Shown in pieces: positions 25,629 through 32,606 of a stretch of 64,000 nt of DNA. The DNA lies in assembly GCA_934476075.1 (NCBI GenBank), contig CAKSNH010000002.1:62001-126000 (forward strand). The letters are read 5' to 3'. This DNA comes from an uncultured Clostridia bacterium (lineage in GTDB: Bacteria > Bacillota > Clostridia > UBA1381). The translations under genes and the position numbers were made by a program. Positions within the stretch are counted from its first letter, which is position 1; every line of letters starts with the position of its first letter. A model generated the notes under the pieces. It worked only from the letters and a program-made list of their open reading frames with translations. It was not told the DNA's origin and did not search any database.

Positions 25629-27017
25629 TTATTTGCTAAGCAAGTTGTCGATTGACTCGGCAGCTGTTTTACCGGCTCCCATTGCCAAAATAACAGTAGC
25701 TGCACCCGTAACAACGTCACCGCCGGCATATACGCCTTCAAGGCTTGTTGCACCATGGTCGTCTGCTATGATACAGCCACGCTGATTTGTTTCAAGACCT
25801 TTTGTTGTAGCCTTAATCAACGGGTTTGGAGTCTGACCGATTGCAACAACAACAGTTTCAACATCAAGAATGTGTTCGCTGCCTTCTTTTGCGATAGGTC
25901 TGCGTCTGCCGCTTGCATCAGGTTCGCCAAGTTCCATTTCGATACATTCCATACCGGTTACCCAACCTTTTTCGTCACCGATAATTTTTGTAGGGTTGTT
26001 AAGAACTTTAAATATGATGCCTTCTTCCTGTGCATGGTGAACTTCTTCTTTTCTTGCCGGAAGTTCTTCCATACCACGTCTGTATACTATATATACATTT
26101 TCAGCACCCAATCTCTTTGCAGAACGAGCTGCGTCCATAGCAACGTTACCGCCGCCAAGCACTGCAACGTCCTTACCTACGAAAATAGGTGTATCATATT
26201 CAGGGAATTTATATGCTTTCATCAAGTTAATTCTTGTCAAGAATTCGTTTGCTGAATATACGCCGTTTAGGCTTTCGCCGTCAATGTGCATAAAGCTTGG
26301 CAAACCGGCACCCGAACCGATATATACGGCATCGAAACCGTAATCGTTTTTCAATTCGTCAACAGTAATAGTCTTGCCGACAATTACGTTAGTGTCGATT
26401 TTAACACCCATTTCCTTTAATGTATCGATTTCCTTTTGTACGATAGCCTTAGGCAATCTGAATTCGGGAATACCATACATCAAAACACCGCCGGCTGTGT
26501 GGAACGCTTCAAAAATAGTAACGTCATAGCCTTTTTTAGCCAAATCGCCGGCACAAGTCAATCCTGACGGACCTGAACCTACAACAGCAACCTTCTTGCC
26601 GTTTGATGCCGGTTTTTCAACTTTTTCTTTTACATTAGCCATGTGCCAGTCTGCGACAAAACGTTCAAGTCTGCCGATACCGACGCTTTCGCCCTTGATA
26701 CCTCTGACGCACTTAGACTCACACTGTGACTCCTGCGGACATACACGACCGCATACAGCAGGCAACGCATTTGTTTCTTTGATTTTTTGATATGCACCCT
26801 CAAAATCACCCTCAACGATACGAGCGATAAATTCAGGGATTTTTACGCTTACAGGACAACCCTGCATACAAGGTTTATGCTTACAGTTCAAGCATCTTGC
26901 CGCTTCTTCCTTTGCCATTTCTTCGGTATATCCTGTGCTTACTTCCAAAAAGTTTTTATTTCTAACGTCGGGTTGTTGTTCCGGCATTGGAATTTTAGTT
27001 AAAGACATATTAGGCAT
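25629..27017 (-). CDS. nfnB: Nfn subunit B (NADH-dependent ferredoxin:NADP+ oxidoreductase, GltD-like)
   Basis: The large flavoprotein of the electron-bifurcating transhydrogenase that couples NADPH, NAD+ and ferredoxin. It has 462 residues. The N-terminal Cys region (CLNCKHKPCMQGCPV, then CGRVCPQESQCESKC) holds two [4Fe-4S] clusters. A GSGPSGLTCAG FAD motif and a GGGNVAMDAARSA NAD(P)H motif follow. On its own it could be read as glutamate synthase small subunit. The pairing with an NfnA gene that overlaps it, and the lack of a GltB partner, favour Nfn. ATG at 27017 after GGGAGG overlaps nfnA by eight bases. Confidence 0.88.
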   Translation of the reverse strand: MPNMSLTKIPMPEQQPDVRNKNFLEVSTGYTEEMAKEEAARCLNCKHKPCMQGCPVSVKIPEFIARIVEGDFEGAYQKIKETNALPAVCGRVCPQESQCESKCVRGIKGESVGIGRLERFVADWHMANVKEKVEKPASNGKKVAVVGSGPSGLTCAGDLAKKGYDVTIFEAFHTAGGVLMYGIPEFRLPKAIVQKEIDTLKEMGVKIDTNVIVGKTITVDELKNDYGFDAVYIGSGAGLPSFMHIDGESLNGVYSANEFLTRINLMKAYKFPEYDTPIFVGKDVAVLGGGNVAMDAARSAKRLGAENVYIVYRRGMEELPARKEEVHHAQEEGIIFKVLNNPTKIIGDEKGWVTGMECIEMELGEPDASGRRRPIAKEGSEHILDVETVVVAIGQTPNPLIKATTKGLETNQRGCIIADDHGATSLEGVYAGGDVVTGAATVILAMGAGKTAAESIDNLLSK

Positions 27018-27861
27018 TGTGATTTGTCCTCCCAATTCTGCAATGACCTTCATCGCAAGATTTTTTTTCATGTGCTTTGAACATTTGCTGTCTGTTTAAA
27101 GCTGCTTGCCAGTCAATCAGGTGACCGTCAAAGTCAGGACCGTCTACACAGGCAAACTTTGTTTCGCCGCCTACAATAACACGGCATCCACCGCACATAC
27201 CTGTACCGTCAATCATAATAGGATTCATGCTTACGATTGTCTTGATACCGTATTCTTTTGTAAGATTGCAAACCGCTCTCATCATTACCAACGGACCGAT
27301 TGCGATTACCGCATCATATTTTTCGCCGGCTTCGATAAGTTCTTTCAATCTGTCTGTTACAAAACCTTTTGTTCCGTTTGAACCGTCGTCTGTTGTGATT
27401 ACAGTCTTGTCGGATACGGCTTTCAATTCATCTTCAAGGATAATAAGGCTCTTATCTCTGAAACCTGAAATTGCGTGAACCTCCGCACCCATGCCGTGAA
27501 GCTTTTTAGCCTGCGGATATGCGATAGCAGTACCAAGACCGCCGCCGATTACGGCAACTTTCTTCAAGCCTTCCAATTCTGTCGGCATTCCGAGAGGACC
27601 TGCAAAGTCCAGAATTTCCTCGCCTTGTTCAAGCTGTGCAAGGTCTTTTGTTGTTTTACCTACGATTTGAACGATAATTGTTACTGTTCCCTTTTCACGG
27701 TCAAAATCCGCTATTGTGAAAGGAACTCTTTCGCCATACTCATCAATTCTCAAAATAATAAATTGACCCGGCTCTGCTTTTTTTGCGATAAGCGGAGCGT
27801 CAACTTCCATAAGGAAAATTTGAGGGTTTAGTACCTTTTTGGTTACTATTTTATATGCCAT
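27010..27861 (-). CDS. nfnA: Nfn subunit A (ferredoxin-NAD(P)+ reductase type)
   Basis: The small subunit of the Nfn complex, 283 residues. It has an FAD-binding FNR-like barrel (RVPFTIADFD), a nucleotide-binding domain (VAVIGGGLGTAIAYP) and a C-terminal [2Fe-2S] site, with Cys in GTGMCGGCRVIVG and KFACVDGPDFDG. These are features of DHOD electron-transfer and sulfide dehydrogenase gamma-type proteins. The ATG at 27861 is preceded by GGGGTG; an upstream in-frame ATG at 27888 has none. It provides NAD(H) binding for the transhydrogenase and is translationally coupled to nfnB. Confidence 0.88.
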   Translation of the reverse strand: MAYKIVTKKVLNPQIFLMEVDAPLIAKKAEPGQFIILRIDEYGERVPFTIADFDREKGTVTIIVQIVGKTTKDLAQLEQGEEILDFAGPLGMPTELEGLKKVAVIGGGLGTAIAYPQAKKLHGMGAEVHAISGFRDKSLIILEDELKAVSDKTVITTDDGSNGTKGFVTDRLKELIEAGEKYDAVIAIGPLVMMRAVCNLTKEYGIKTIVSMNPIMIDGTGMCGGCRVIVGGETKFACVDGPDFDGHLIDWQAALNRQQMFKAHEKKSCDEGHCRIGRTNHNA

Positions 27862-28027
27862 GTGTTTCACCCCTATAAAATATTTCATACTAATGATAGG
27901 TTATCATATACATACTATAATATCATTTTATATAACATTTTTCAACTACTTTTTTTTAATTTATTCATTATATACGCATAAATTATTCAGAAAATCAGTT
28001 ATCATACAATTTATATTTAAAATTCAA

Positions 28028-28066
28028 AAACATTTGTTTGATTTTTATGCAAAAATGTGTTATAAT
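28028..28066 (+). promoter_or_regulatory. lexA promoter with LexA-box-like site over the -35
   Basis: TTGATT (28038-28043), 17-base spacer, TATAAT (28061-28066). The palindrome AAACATTTGTTT (28028-28039) fits the Gram-positive LexA pattern GAACN4GTTC with A for G and T for C at its ends. It overlaps the -35, as expected for autorepression. Confidence 0.55.
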
Positions 28067-28109
28067 ATTCTCAATATTTTATTACATAGTTTAAGGCAGG
28101 TATCTATAT

Positions 28110-28748
28110 ATGGAACTATCGGAAAAGGATATTCAAATACTTGATTTTATATATTCGCAGATAACACAGTTCGGTTATCCGCCGAGTGTGCGTGAAATAT
28201 GCGAGGCAGTCGGACTTCATTCCACCGCAACGGTGCACGCAAGACTGAAAAAACTCGAACAGGCGGGAGTTATCGAAAAGAAATCTTCAAAAAACCGTTC
28301 GCTTAGATTGGTTAATTACACTCCCGACAATGTTGAGCATATCAGCAAAAGTATCGGTATACATGACGATAAATATCTTGAAATTCCCGTTTTGGGCAAG
28401 GTTACTGCCGGCGAGCCTATCCTTGCCATGCAGGAATACTGCGACACTTTCCCGCTGCCGATGGATTTTGCTCACAACAAGGAATTGTTTATGCTGAGAG
28501 TACAGGGCGAGTCTATGATTAATGCGGCTATTTTGGACGGCGACTATATTATTGTACAGCGTCAGCCGACCGCACAAAACGGTGATATTGTGGTTGCACT
28601 GCTTGACAATGAAAATGCTACGGTGAAAACTTTTTACAAGGAAAAAGGGCATTTCCGCCTTCAACCCGAAAATGATACCATGGAGCCTATTATAGTAAAT
28701 GAATTGTCTATTGTCGGCAAGGTTGTCGGTGTGTTCAGAAAAATGTGA
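28110..28748 (+). CDS. lexA: SOS repressor LexA
   Basis: Represses SOS genes until RecA filaments trigger self-cleavage. It has 212 residues. The N-terminal winged HTH (GYPPSVREICEAVGLHSTATV, residues 22-42) reads the operator. The C-terminal S24 peptidase domain has the scissile bond Ala100-Gly101 in VTAGEP, catalytic Ser135 in QGESM and Lys173 in ATVKTF. All cleavage residues are intact. It is monocistronic, with its own promoter and terminator. Confidence 0.96.
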   Translation: MELSEKDIQILDFIYSQITQFGYPPSVREICEAVGLHSTATVHARLKKLEQAGVIEKKSSKNRSLRLVNYTPDNVEHISKSIGIHDDKYLEIPVLGKVTAGEPILAMQEYCDTFPLPMDFAHNKELFMLRVQGESMINAAILDGDYIIVQRQPTAQNGDIVVALLDNENATVKTFYKEKGHFRLQPENDTMEPIIVNELSIVGKVVGVFRKM

Positions 28749-28787
28749 TAAGCGATTGTAAATTTTAATGGATATTGGTTTTTGTAT

Positions 28788-28828
28788 AGGGAGAGTTTGA
28801 AGTTTAATCAAACTCTTCCTATTTTATT
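28788..28828 (+). terminator. lexA terminator
   Basis: AGGGAGAGTTTGA (28788-28800) pairs with TCAAACTCTTCCT (28808-28820), followed by ATTTTATTT. Confidence 0.8.
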
Positions 28829-28845
28829 TGCGGCGATTATATGGA

Positions 28846-28873
28846 GTGTGATATAAATTATAATTCATCACAC
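28846..28873. promoter_or_regulatory. Inverted repeat upstream of cotJABC
   Basis: GTGTGAT (28846-28852) and ATCACAC (28867-28873), 14 bases apart, within the 120 bases that must hold the cotJ promoter. It could be an operator or an RNA hairpin. No confident sporulation-sigma promoter could be assigned. Confidence 0.35.
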
Positions 28874-28950
28874 ATTCTTACATCTTTGCATATTATGTAA
28901 ACATGGGAATATCAATATTTCCCCAATAAACTGAAAGGTGGAATATATCT

Positions 28951-29295
28951 ATGGCTAACGACAAGAAAGACATTACCGATACAGTAAACAGTGATATGCA
29001 GAGAGATAAAGAAATCGAAAAACGTAAAGATGAAGATGCAAAGCCGACTTGCTCAATGTGTGAAAAAAATAATTGCACAAATAATAATAACAATAATAAT
29101 TGCGGTAACAGCAGCAATAACAGTACAAATATGCCGAAACATCAGTGCGGATGTGTGGGGTATGCGTATGTGCCGTCACAGATATTCGGTAAAACATATA
29201 CTGCCGAACAGGGATTGAATAACGGGACAATGTTTCCGGAATTGAATTTGAACATTGACGAATACGGAAAAGTGTGCAAGGGGGTAGGTATGTAA
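28951..29295 (+). CDS. cotJA: Spore coat associated protein CotJA
   Basis: A 114-residue protein. The CotJA core is in the C-terminal half: YVPSQIFGKTYTAEQGLNNGT, FPELNL. The N-terminal 60 residues are unusual: a charged helix (QRDKEIEKRKDEDA), then CSMCEKNNC, a run of Asn and a second Cys group (HQCGCVG). RBS GAAAGGTGG. First gene of cotJABC, whose stop and start codons overlap (TAATG). Function inferred from Bacillus: an inner spore-coat component. Confidence 0.88.
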   Translation: MANDKKDITDTVNSDMQRDKEIEKRKDEDAKPTCSMCEKNNCTNNNNNNNCGNSSNNSTNMPKHQCGCVGYAYVPSQIFGKTYTAEQGLNNGTMFPELNLNIDEYGKVCKGVGM

Positions 29296-29549
29296 TGGAC
29301 AGACAGAGTTTGTTGAAAAAGGTGCAGTCATACGGGTTTGCGGTGTATGATTTGCAGTTGTATCTCGATACGCATCCGGACGATAAAAAAGCATTTAATA
29401 TGTTTAAGGATTTGGTGGAAAAAACAAAGGAAGCAATGGCGGAATATCAAGACCAATATGGTCCGCTTACACCTCATGCAACGGCAATGTATGACACTTA
29501 TAAATGGATTGAAGGTCCATGGCCATGGGAAAAGGAGGCTAACAAATAA
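29295..29549 (+). CDS. cotJB: Spore coat protein CotJB
   Basis: An 84-residue protein with the family signature AVYDLQLYLDTHPDD...A and the C-terminal WIEGPWPWEKEAN. The ATG overlaps the cotJA stop (TAATG), and its own stop overlaps the cotJC start the same way. An earlier in-frame start is unlikely. Confidence 0.92.
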   Translation: MDRQSLLKKVQSYGFAVYDLQLYLDTHPDDKKAFNMFKDLVEKTKEAMAEYQDQYGPLTPHATAMYDTYKWIEGPWPWEKEANK

Positions 29550-30109
29550 TGTTTTCATATTTAAAAAATTTGCAGTACCCTATAAAAATTAAAAATAAAA
29601 ATCCTCGCCTTGCAAATATAATAATCACTCAATACGGCGGTCCGAACGGCGAATTGGGTGCGTCACTCAGATATTTGTCGCAAAGATTTACTATGCCCGA
29701 TGACATGACAAAAGGATTGCTTACGGACATTGGTACGGAAGAACTCGGGCATTTGGAAATGGTTGGAAGTCTTGTGACGCAGCTTAGTGACGGCACTATG
29801 GCAAAGGATTGGGAAAAGATGAATTCGGCTGAGTATTATGCGGATAACGGAGTATCGGTGTATCCGCAGAGTGCACAAGGCGTACCTTTTAATGCGGCGA
29901 GTATAGCGGTAACGGGCGACCCGATAACAAATCTGTATGAGGATTTGGCGGCAGAACAAAAAGCAAGAGCGGTATATGACAACATTCTGCGTTTGTCCGA
30001 TGAACCTGATGTAAATGACGTAATAAAGTTTTTGCGTCAGCGTGAAATTGTACATTTTCAGAGATTTGGTGAGGCATTGAACAGACTGCAATGCAAAGTA
30101 AATAAATAA
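29549..30109 (+). CDS. cotJC: Spore coat manganese catalase-like protein CotJC
   Basis: A 186-residue manganese-catalase family protein: QYGGPNGELGASLRYLSQRFT, TDIGTEELGHLEMVGSLV and an EIVHFQRFGEAL segment contribute the Glu/His ligands of a dimanganese site. Such proteins are found in the spore coat. Translation is coupled to cotJB. A terminator follows at 30228. Confidence 0.94.
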   Translation: MFSYLKNLQYPIKIKNKNPRLANIIITQYGGPNGELGASLRYLSQRFTMPDDMTKGLLTDIGTEELGHLEMVGSLVTQLSDGTMAKDWEKMNSAEYYADNGVSVYPQSAQGVPFNAASIAVTGDPITNLYEDLAAEQKARAVYDNILRLSDEPDVNDVIKFLRQREIVHFQRFGEALNRLQCKVNK

Positions 30110-30227
30110 TTTTGTATAATAACTTTACGAAACAGGACGAAATCAGAGATTTCTATGTATCGGAGAACATTTTATCATAATACTCCGATAACATTCAGCT
30201 GCCTGTGTCGTTATGGTATAAATCAGC

Positions 30228-30264
30228 AAAGTACATCGTTTGCATAGCGGTGTACTTTATTTTT
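30228..30264 (+). terminator. cotJABC terminator
   Basis: AAAGTACA pairs with TGTACTTT (30228-30235 and 30251-30258), extended by CG pairs, with a T-run at 30260-30264 that merges into repeat copy E. Confidence 0.75.
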
Positions 30265-30312
30265 AATTTGTAGGAAATTGCGTAAAACGTAATGACGAAA
30301 AAACAAAAATGA
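30260..30312 (-). repeat. Dispersed palindromic repeat, copy E
   Basis: Minus orientation, between the cotJC terminator and the tRNA gene. The AAATTGCGTAAAACG palindrome part and the TTTTTGTTTTTTCG end are recognisable; the outer GAATAAGG segment is lost. Confidence 0.8.
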
Positions 30313-30363
30313 GTTCGCTTCCTGTTAGCAAAAAAACAGAAATCGAAATTTTTTAATGCAAAG

Positions 30364-30386
30364 AAAAAACACCGCAAAAGCGGTGC
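30364..30386 (-). terminator. Terminator of the tRNA-Arg gene
   Basis: CACCGC-TTTT-GCGGTG on the minus strand, followed by six T, starting directly after the tRNA CCA end. Confidence 0.88.
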
Positions 30387-30389
30387 GAC

Positions 30390-30464
30390 TGGCACCCTCT
30401 ACGTGAGTCGAACACGTGACTAGCCCTTAGGAGGGGCTTGTTATATCCACTTAACTAAGAGGGC
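30390..30464 (-). tRNA. tRNA-Arg (anticodon CCU)
   Basis: A 75-base cloverleaf with the CCA end encoded. The acceptor is GCCCTCT with AGAGGGT (G1-U72 wobble). The anticodon stem AGCCC/GGGCT holds loop CTCCTAA, giving anticodon CCU (reads AGG). The T arm contains GTTCGACTC. It has its own U-run terminator and is a single gene. Confidence 0.95.
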
Positions 30465-30563
30465 GAATATAATATAATTATATAATTTCAACCGCTTTTT
30501 GTCAACCTTTTAATAATTAAAAAAACACGTTTTTTGCAACCGTAAAATAATGTGTATTTGTTG

Positions 30564-30592
30564 TTGACTATTTCTGCTATCTATGATATAAT
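30564..30592 (+). promoter_or_regulatory. Promoter of the antitoxin RNA
   Basis: TTGACT (30564-30569), 17-base spacer, TATAAT (30587-30592). Transcription would start near 30599 and run antisense through the whole toxin gene. Confidence 0.8.
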
Positions 30593-30654
30593 TTATACGA
30601 AAAAAAGAGTTGAGAAATCGCATAGACGATTACTCTCAAATGGTTTAGTTAAAA

Positions 30655-30690
30655 AGTAATAACCGTACATTTGGTAGTGGGCGGTTATTT
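30655..30690 (-). terminator. Terminator of the toxin mRNA
   Basis: AATAACCG pairs with CGGTTATT across a 16-base loop, and on the minus strand TTACTTTTT follows. It sits directly after the toxin stop codon. Confidence 0.65.
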
Positions 30691-30774
30691 CTTTTTATGT
30701 AAACATAAACTAATGATACCTACGACAAGTATTCCTATCTGTATCAAATCAGACAGACTTATTGTAATATACAT
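30685..30774 (-). CDS. Type I holin-like toxin peptide (29 residues)
   Basis: Encodes a 29-residue hydrophobic peptide: MYITISLSDLIQIGILVVG, then IISLCLHKKK. One membrane helix is followed by a Lys-rich tail, the hallmark of TxpA/holin-like type I toxins. AAAGGAGGG stands seven bases before this ATG; a second ATG six bases earlier (30780) abuts the ribosome binding site and is less likely. A consensus promoter (30888-30916), a hairpin-rich leader, a terminator and a full antisense transcript surround it. Such peptides depolarise or invaginate the membrane when expressed. Too short for most gene finders. Confidence 0.75.
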   Translation of the reverse strand: MYITISLSDLIQIGILVVGIISLCLHKKK

Positions 30775-30887
30775 CAGCATCCCTCCTTTCAGAGGGACAA
30801 AGACCCTCTCTATTTTTTAATAGAGAGCAACCGCCTATTCGTCTATAAAATGATTAAAATTCAACGTGATTTCTCAACTCGGTTTTA

Positions 30888-30916
30888 ATCTTATCATATA
30901 ACCGAATTTTTGTCAA
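30888..30916 (-). promoter_or_regulatory. Promoter of the toxin mRNA
   Basis: On the minus strand, TTGACA (30911-30916), 17-base spacer, TAAGAT (30888-30893). It gives a leader of about 105 bases before the toxin ATG. Confidence 0.8.
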
Positions 30917-30920
30917 TCAA

Positions 30921-30963
30921 AAACACACCGCCGGAATATTCACATACTCCAAACGGTGTGTTT
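30921..30963 (-). terminator. Terminator of the kor operon
   Basis: AAACACACCG (30921-30930) pairs with CGGTGTGTTT (30954-30963); on the minus strand a short T-run follows. It is close to the toxin promoter. Confidence 0.65.
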
Positions 30964-30969
30964 CTTTTA

Positions 30970-31266
30970 TCAGTTATTGTCTGCGTCCAATGCGTCCTCC
31001 AACCAGAACGAACCTATATCGAATGCGTGATACAAATCGTCACGCTCCGTCTTACGATATACCTGTCCTTTGCCCAATTCGCCGCTGTTATCCTGCAATT
31101 CCAATTTTATCTTTGACGCAATGTCCATTCCGTATTCCTGCTTCGTTTCGATAATCTTCAACGCAAGAATATACTTATCCTCCAAATTACCATAATAAAT
31201 CTCGTTACCCTTACGAATAACAGGTTTATCCTTATAAGTAAAAACTTTCTTCTTAGCAGTAGCCAT
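30970..31266 (-). CDS. Small conserved-looking protein at the end of the kor operon
   Basis: A 98-residue soluble protein (MATAKKKVFTYKDKPVIRKG...YYGNLEDKYILALKI...FDIGSFWLEDALD). GGAGGG precedes two adjacent ATG codons (31269 and 31266); the second has the better spacing. A longer in-frame ORF to 31317 would overlap korC. The position in the kor operon suggests a role linked to 2-oxoacid oxidation, but no motif proves it. No family recognised. Confidence 0.65.
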   Translation of the reverse strand: MATAKKKVFTYKDKPVIRKGNEIYYGNLEDKYILALKIIETKQEYGMDIASKIKLELQDNSGELGKGQVYRKTERDDLYHAFDIGSFWLEDALDADNN

Positions 31267-31306
31267 CATTCTTCCCTCCGGTTTCAAATATTTTAAATAC
31301 TTTTCA

Positions 31307-31855
31307 TCAGCCTTCACAAGGAACTAAATTATATCCCGCAGTCAACGCTTTTATATCTATTTCCGCTAACGCTTGTTTAGCCTTTGGGATATTTTTTGTA
31401 ATAGAGTCTTTAAGTTCGTCAAGCACGAATATGCCTGTTTCCTTCAAAAATGCACCAAGCATTACCATGTTCGACAATGCAGCATTGCCAAGCTCCGCCG
31501 CAACTTTTGTTGCCTCGATATATTTTATCTTAACATCATTTCTTTTCACTTTTCTGTCTACCAATGTCTTGTCTACCAAAATTGTACCGCCCTCCGCAAC
31601 TGCGTCCTCAAACTTGTCCAGTGCAGGTTTATTAAGAGAAATAAGCACATCGGGATTTACAATAATCGGCGATGCGACAGGTTCTTCGGATATTACAACA
31701 TGACAATTTGCCGTACCGCCACGCATTTCAGGACCGTATGACGGAAGCCACGAAAGCTCCTTACCGGCAACCATGGCTGCGTGTGCAATCAATTTACCCA
31801 TAAACAATACACCTTGACCACCAAACCCCGCAATAATAATTTTCTTCTCCAACAT
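31307..31855 (-). CDS. korC: 2-oxoacid:ferredoxin oxidoreductase, gamma subunit
   Basis: The gamma domain of the 2-oxoglutarate (or related 2-oxoacid) ferredoxin oxidoreductase, 182 residues. Motifs: IAGFGGQGVLFMGK (residues 7-20), PSYGPEMRGGTANCHV, PDVLISLNKPALDKF. It helps bind CoA and holds the complex together. It is downstream of korB by 15 bases on the same strand. ATG at 31855. Confidence 0.92.
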   Translation of the reverse strand: MLEKKIIIAGFGGQGVLFMGKLIAHAAMVAGKELSWLPSYGPEMRGGTANCHVVISEEPVASPIIVNPDVLISLNKPALDKFEDAVAEGGTILVDKTLVDRKVKRNDVKIKYIEATKVAAELGNAALSNMVMLGAFLKETGIFVLDELKDSITKNIPKAKQALAEIDIKALTAGYNLVPCEG

Positions 31856-31870
31856 ACTGTAAACCCTCTC

Positions 31871-32605
31871 TTATATATTCTTATAAACACCTAACGGATA
31901 GTACGGTATCATATTTTCTCTCAGCCAATCCATAGCCTCAACAGGATTCATACCCCAGTTTGTAGGACAAGTCGACAATATTTCTACCAATGAAAAGCCT
32001 TTTCCGTCAATTTGATTTTGAAAAGCTTTCTTTATTGCTCGTTTAGCATCTTTAATATGCGGTACACTGTCAAGTGCAACACGCTCGATATATGAAGGTC
32101 CGTCCAATGTAGACAGCATCTCGCATACTCTCACGGGATTACCCTGTGTTTTAACATCACGTCCGTACGGCGATGTCTGCGTCACCTGTCCCGGCAATGA
32201 TGTCGGAGCCATCTGTCCGCCCGTCATACCATATATCGCATTGTTTATGAATATAACTGTGATATTCTCGCCTCTTGTAGCAGCATGGACGGTTTCCGCC
32301 GTACCGATTGCCGCCAAGTCGCCGTCACCCTGATAGGTGAACACTATTCTGTCGGGAAGAACTCTCTTTATTCCCGTTGCAACCGCAGGTGCTCTGCCGT
32401 GTGCCGCCTCCTGCATATCACATTCCCAATAATCATATGCAAATACCGCACAGCCGACAGGAGCAACCCCGATAGTCTTTCCTTCAATACCTAATTCGTC
32501 CATAACCTCCGCAACAAGTCTATGAGCTATACCGTGTGTACAACCGGGGCAATAGTGCATAGGCACGTCGCATAAAGATTCGGGTCTTTGATAAATTTTC
32601 TCCAT
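31871..32605 (-). CDS. korB: 2-oxoacid:ferredoxin oxidoreductase, beta subunit (TPP-binding)
   Basis: A 244-residue thiamine-diphosphate-binding subunit. Motifs: MHYCPGCTHGIAHRL, the TPP-Mg motif GDGDLAAIGTAETVHAA...NITVIFINNAIYGMTGGQ, and CPTNWGM near the end. Being short and lacking an extra ferredoxin domain, it matches KorB and not PorB. The start ATG at 32605 is preceded by GCGGGGGA. It overlaps korA by a few bases. Confidence 0.93.
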   Translation of the reverse strand: MEKIYQRPESLCDVPMHYCPGCTHGIAHRLVAEVMDELGIEGKTIGVAPVGCAVFAYDYWECDMQEAAHGRAPAVATGIKRVLPDRIVFTYQGDGDLAAIGTAETVHAATRGENITVIFINNAIYGMTGGQMAPTSLPGQVTQTSPYGRDVKTQGNPVRVCEMLSTLDGPSYIERVALDSVPHIKDAKRAIKKAFQNQIDGKGFSLVEILSTCPTNWGMNPVEAMDWLRENMIPYYPLGVYKNI

Positions 32606-32606
32606 A

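Larger units (their letters stand above)
30599..30818 (+). ncRNA. Antisense RNA antitoxin of the type I toxin-antitoxin unit
   Basis: A predicted transcript of about 220 bases, from the promoter at 30564 to the terminator AGAGGG-ACAAAGA-CCCTCT (30791-30809) followed by a T-run (30813-30818). It is fully complementary to the toxin coding region and its ribosome binding site. The 5' end begins with GAGTTGAGAAATC, also found inverted at the toxin mRNA 5' end. Boundaries are predicted. Confidence 0.65.
30607..30880. repeat. Inverted repeat bounding the toxin-antitoxin unit
   Basis: GAGTTGAGAAATC at 30607-30619 and its complement at 30868-30880 (13 bp perfect, extended by C..C). Each arm lies at the 5' end of one of the two facing transcripts, so sense and antisense RNAs start with nearly the same sequence. 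Confidence 0.8.

Noticed and set aside
25629..27017. Glutamate synthase small subunit
   Set aside because: The overlapping FNR-type partner gene and lack of a large subunit make Nfn transhydrogenase the better reading.
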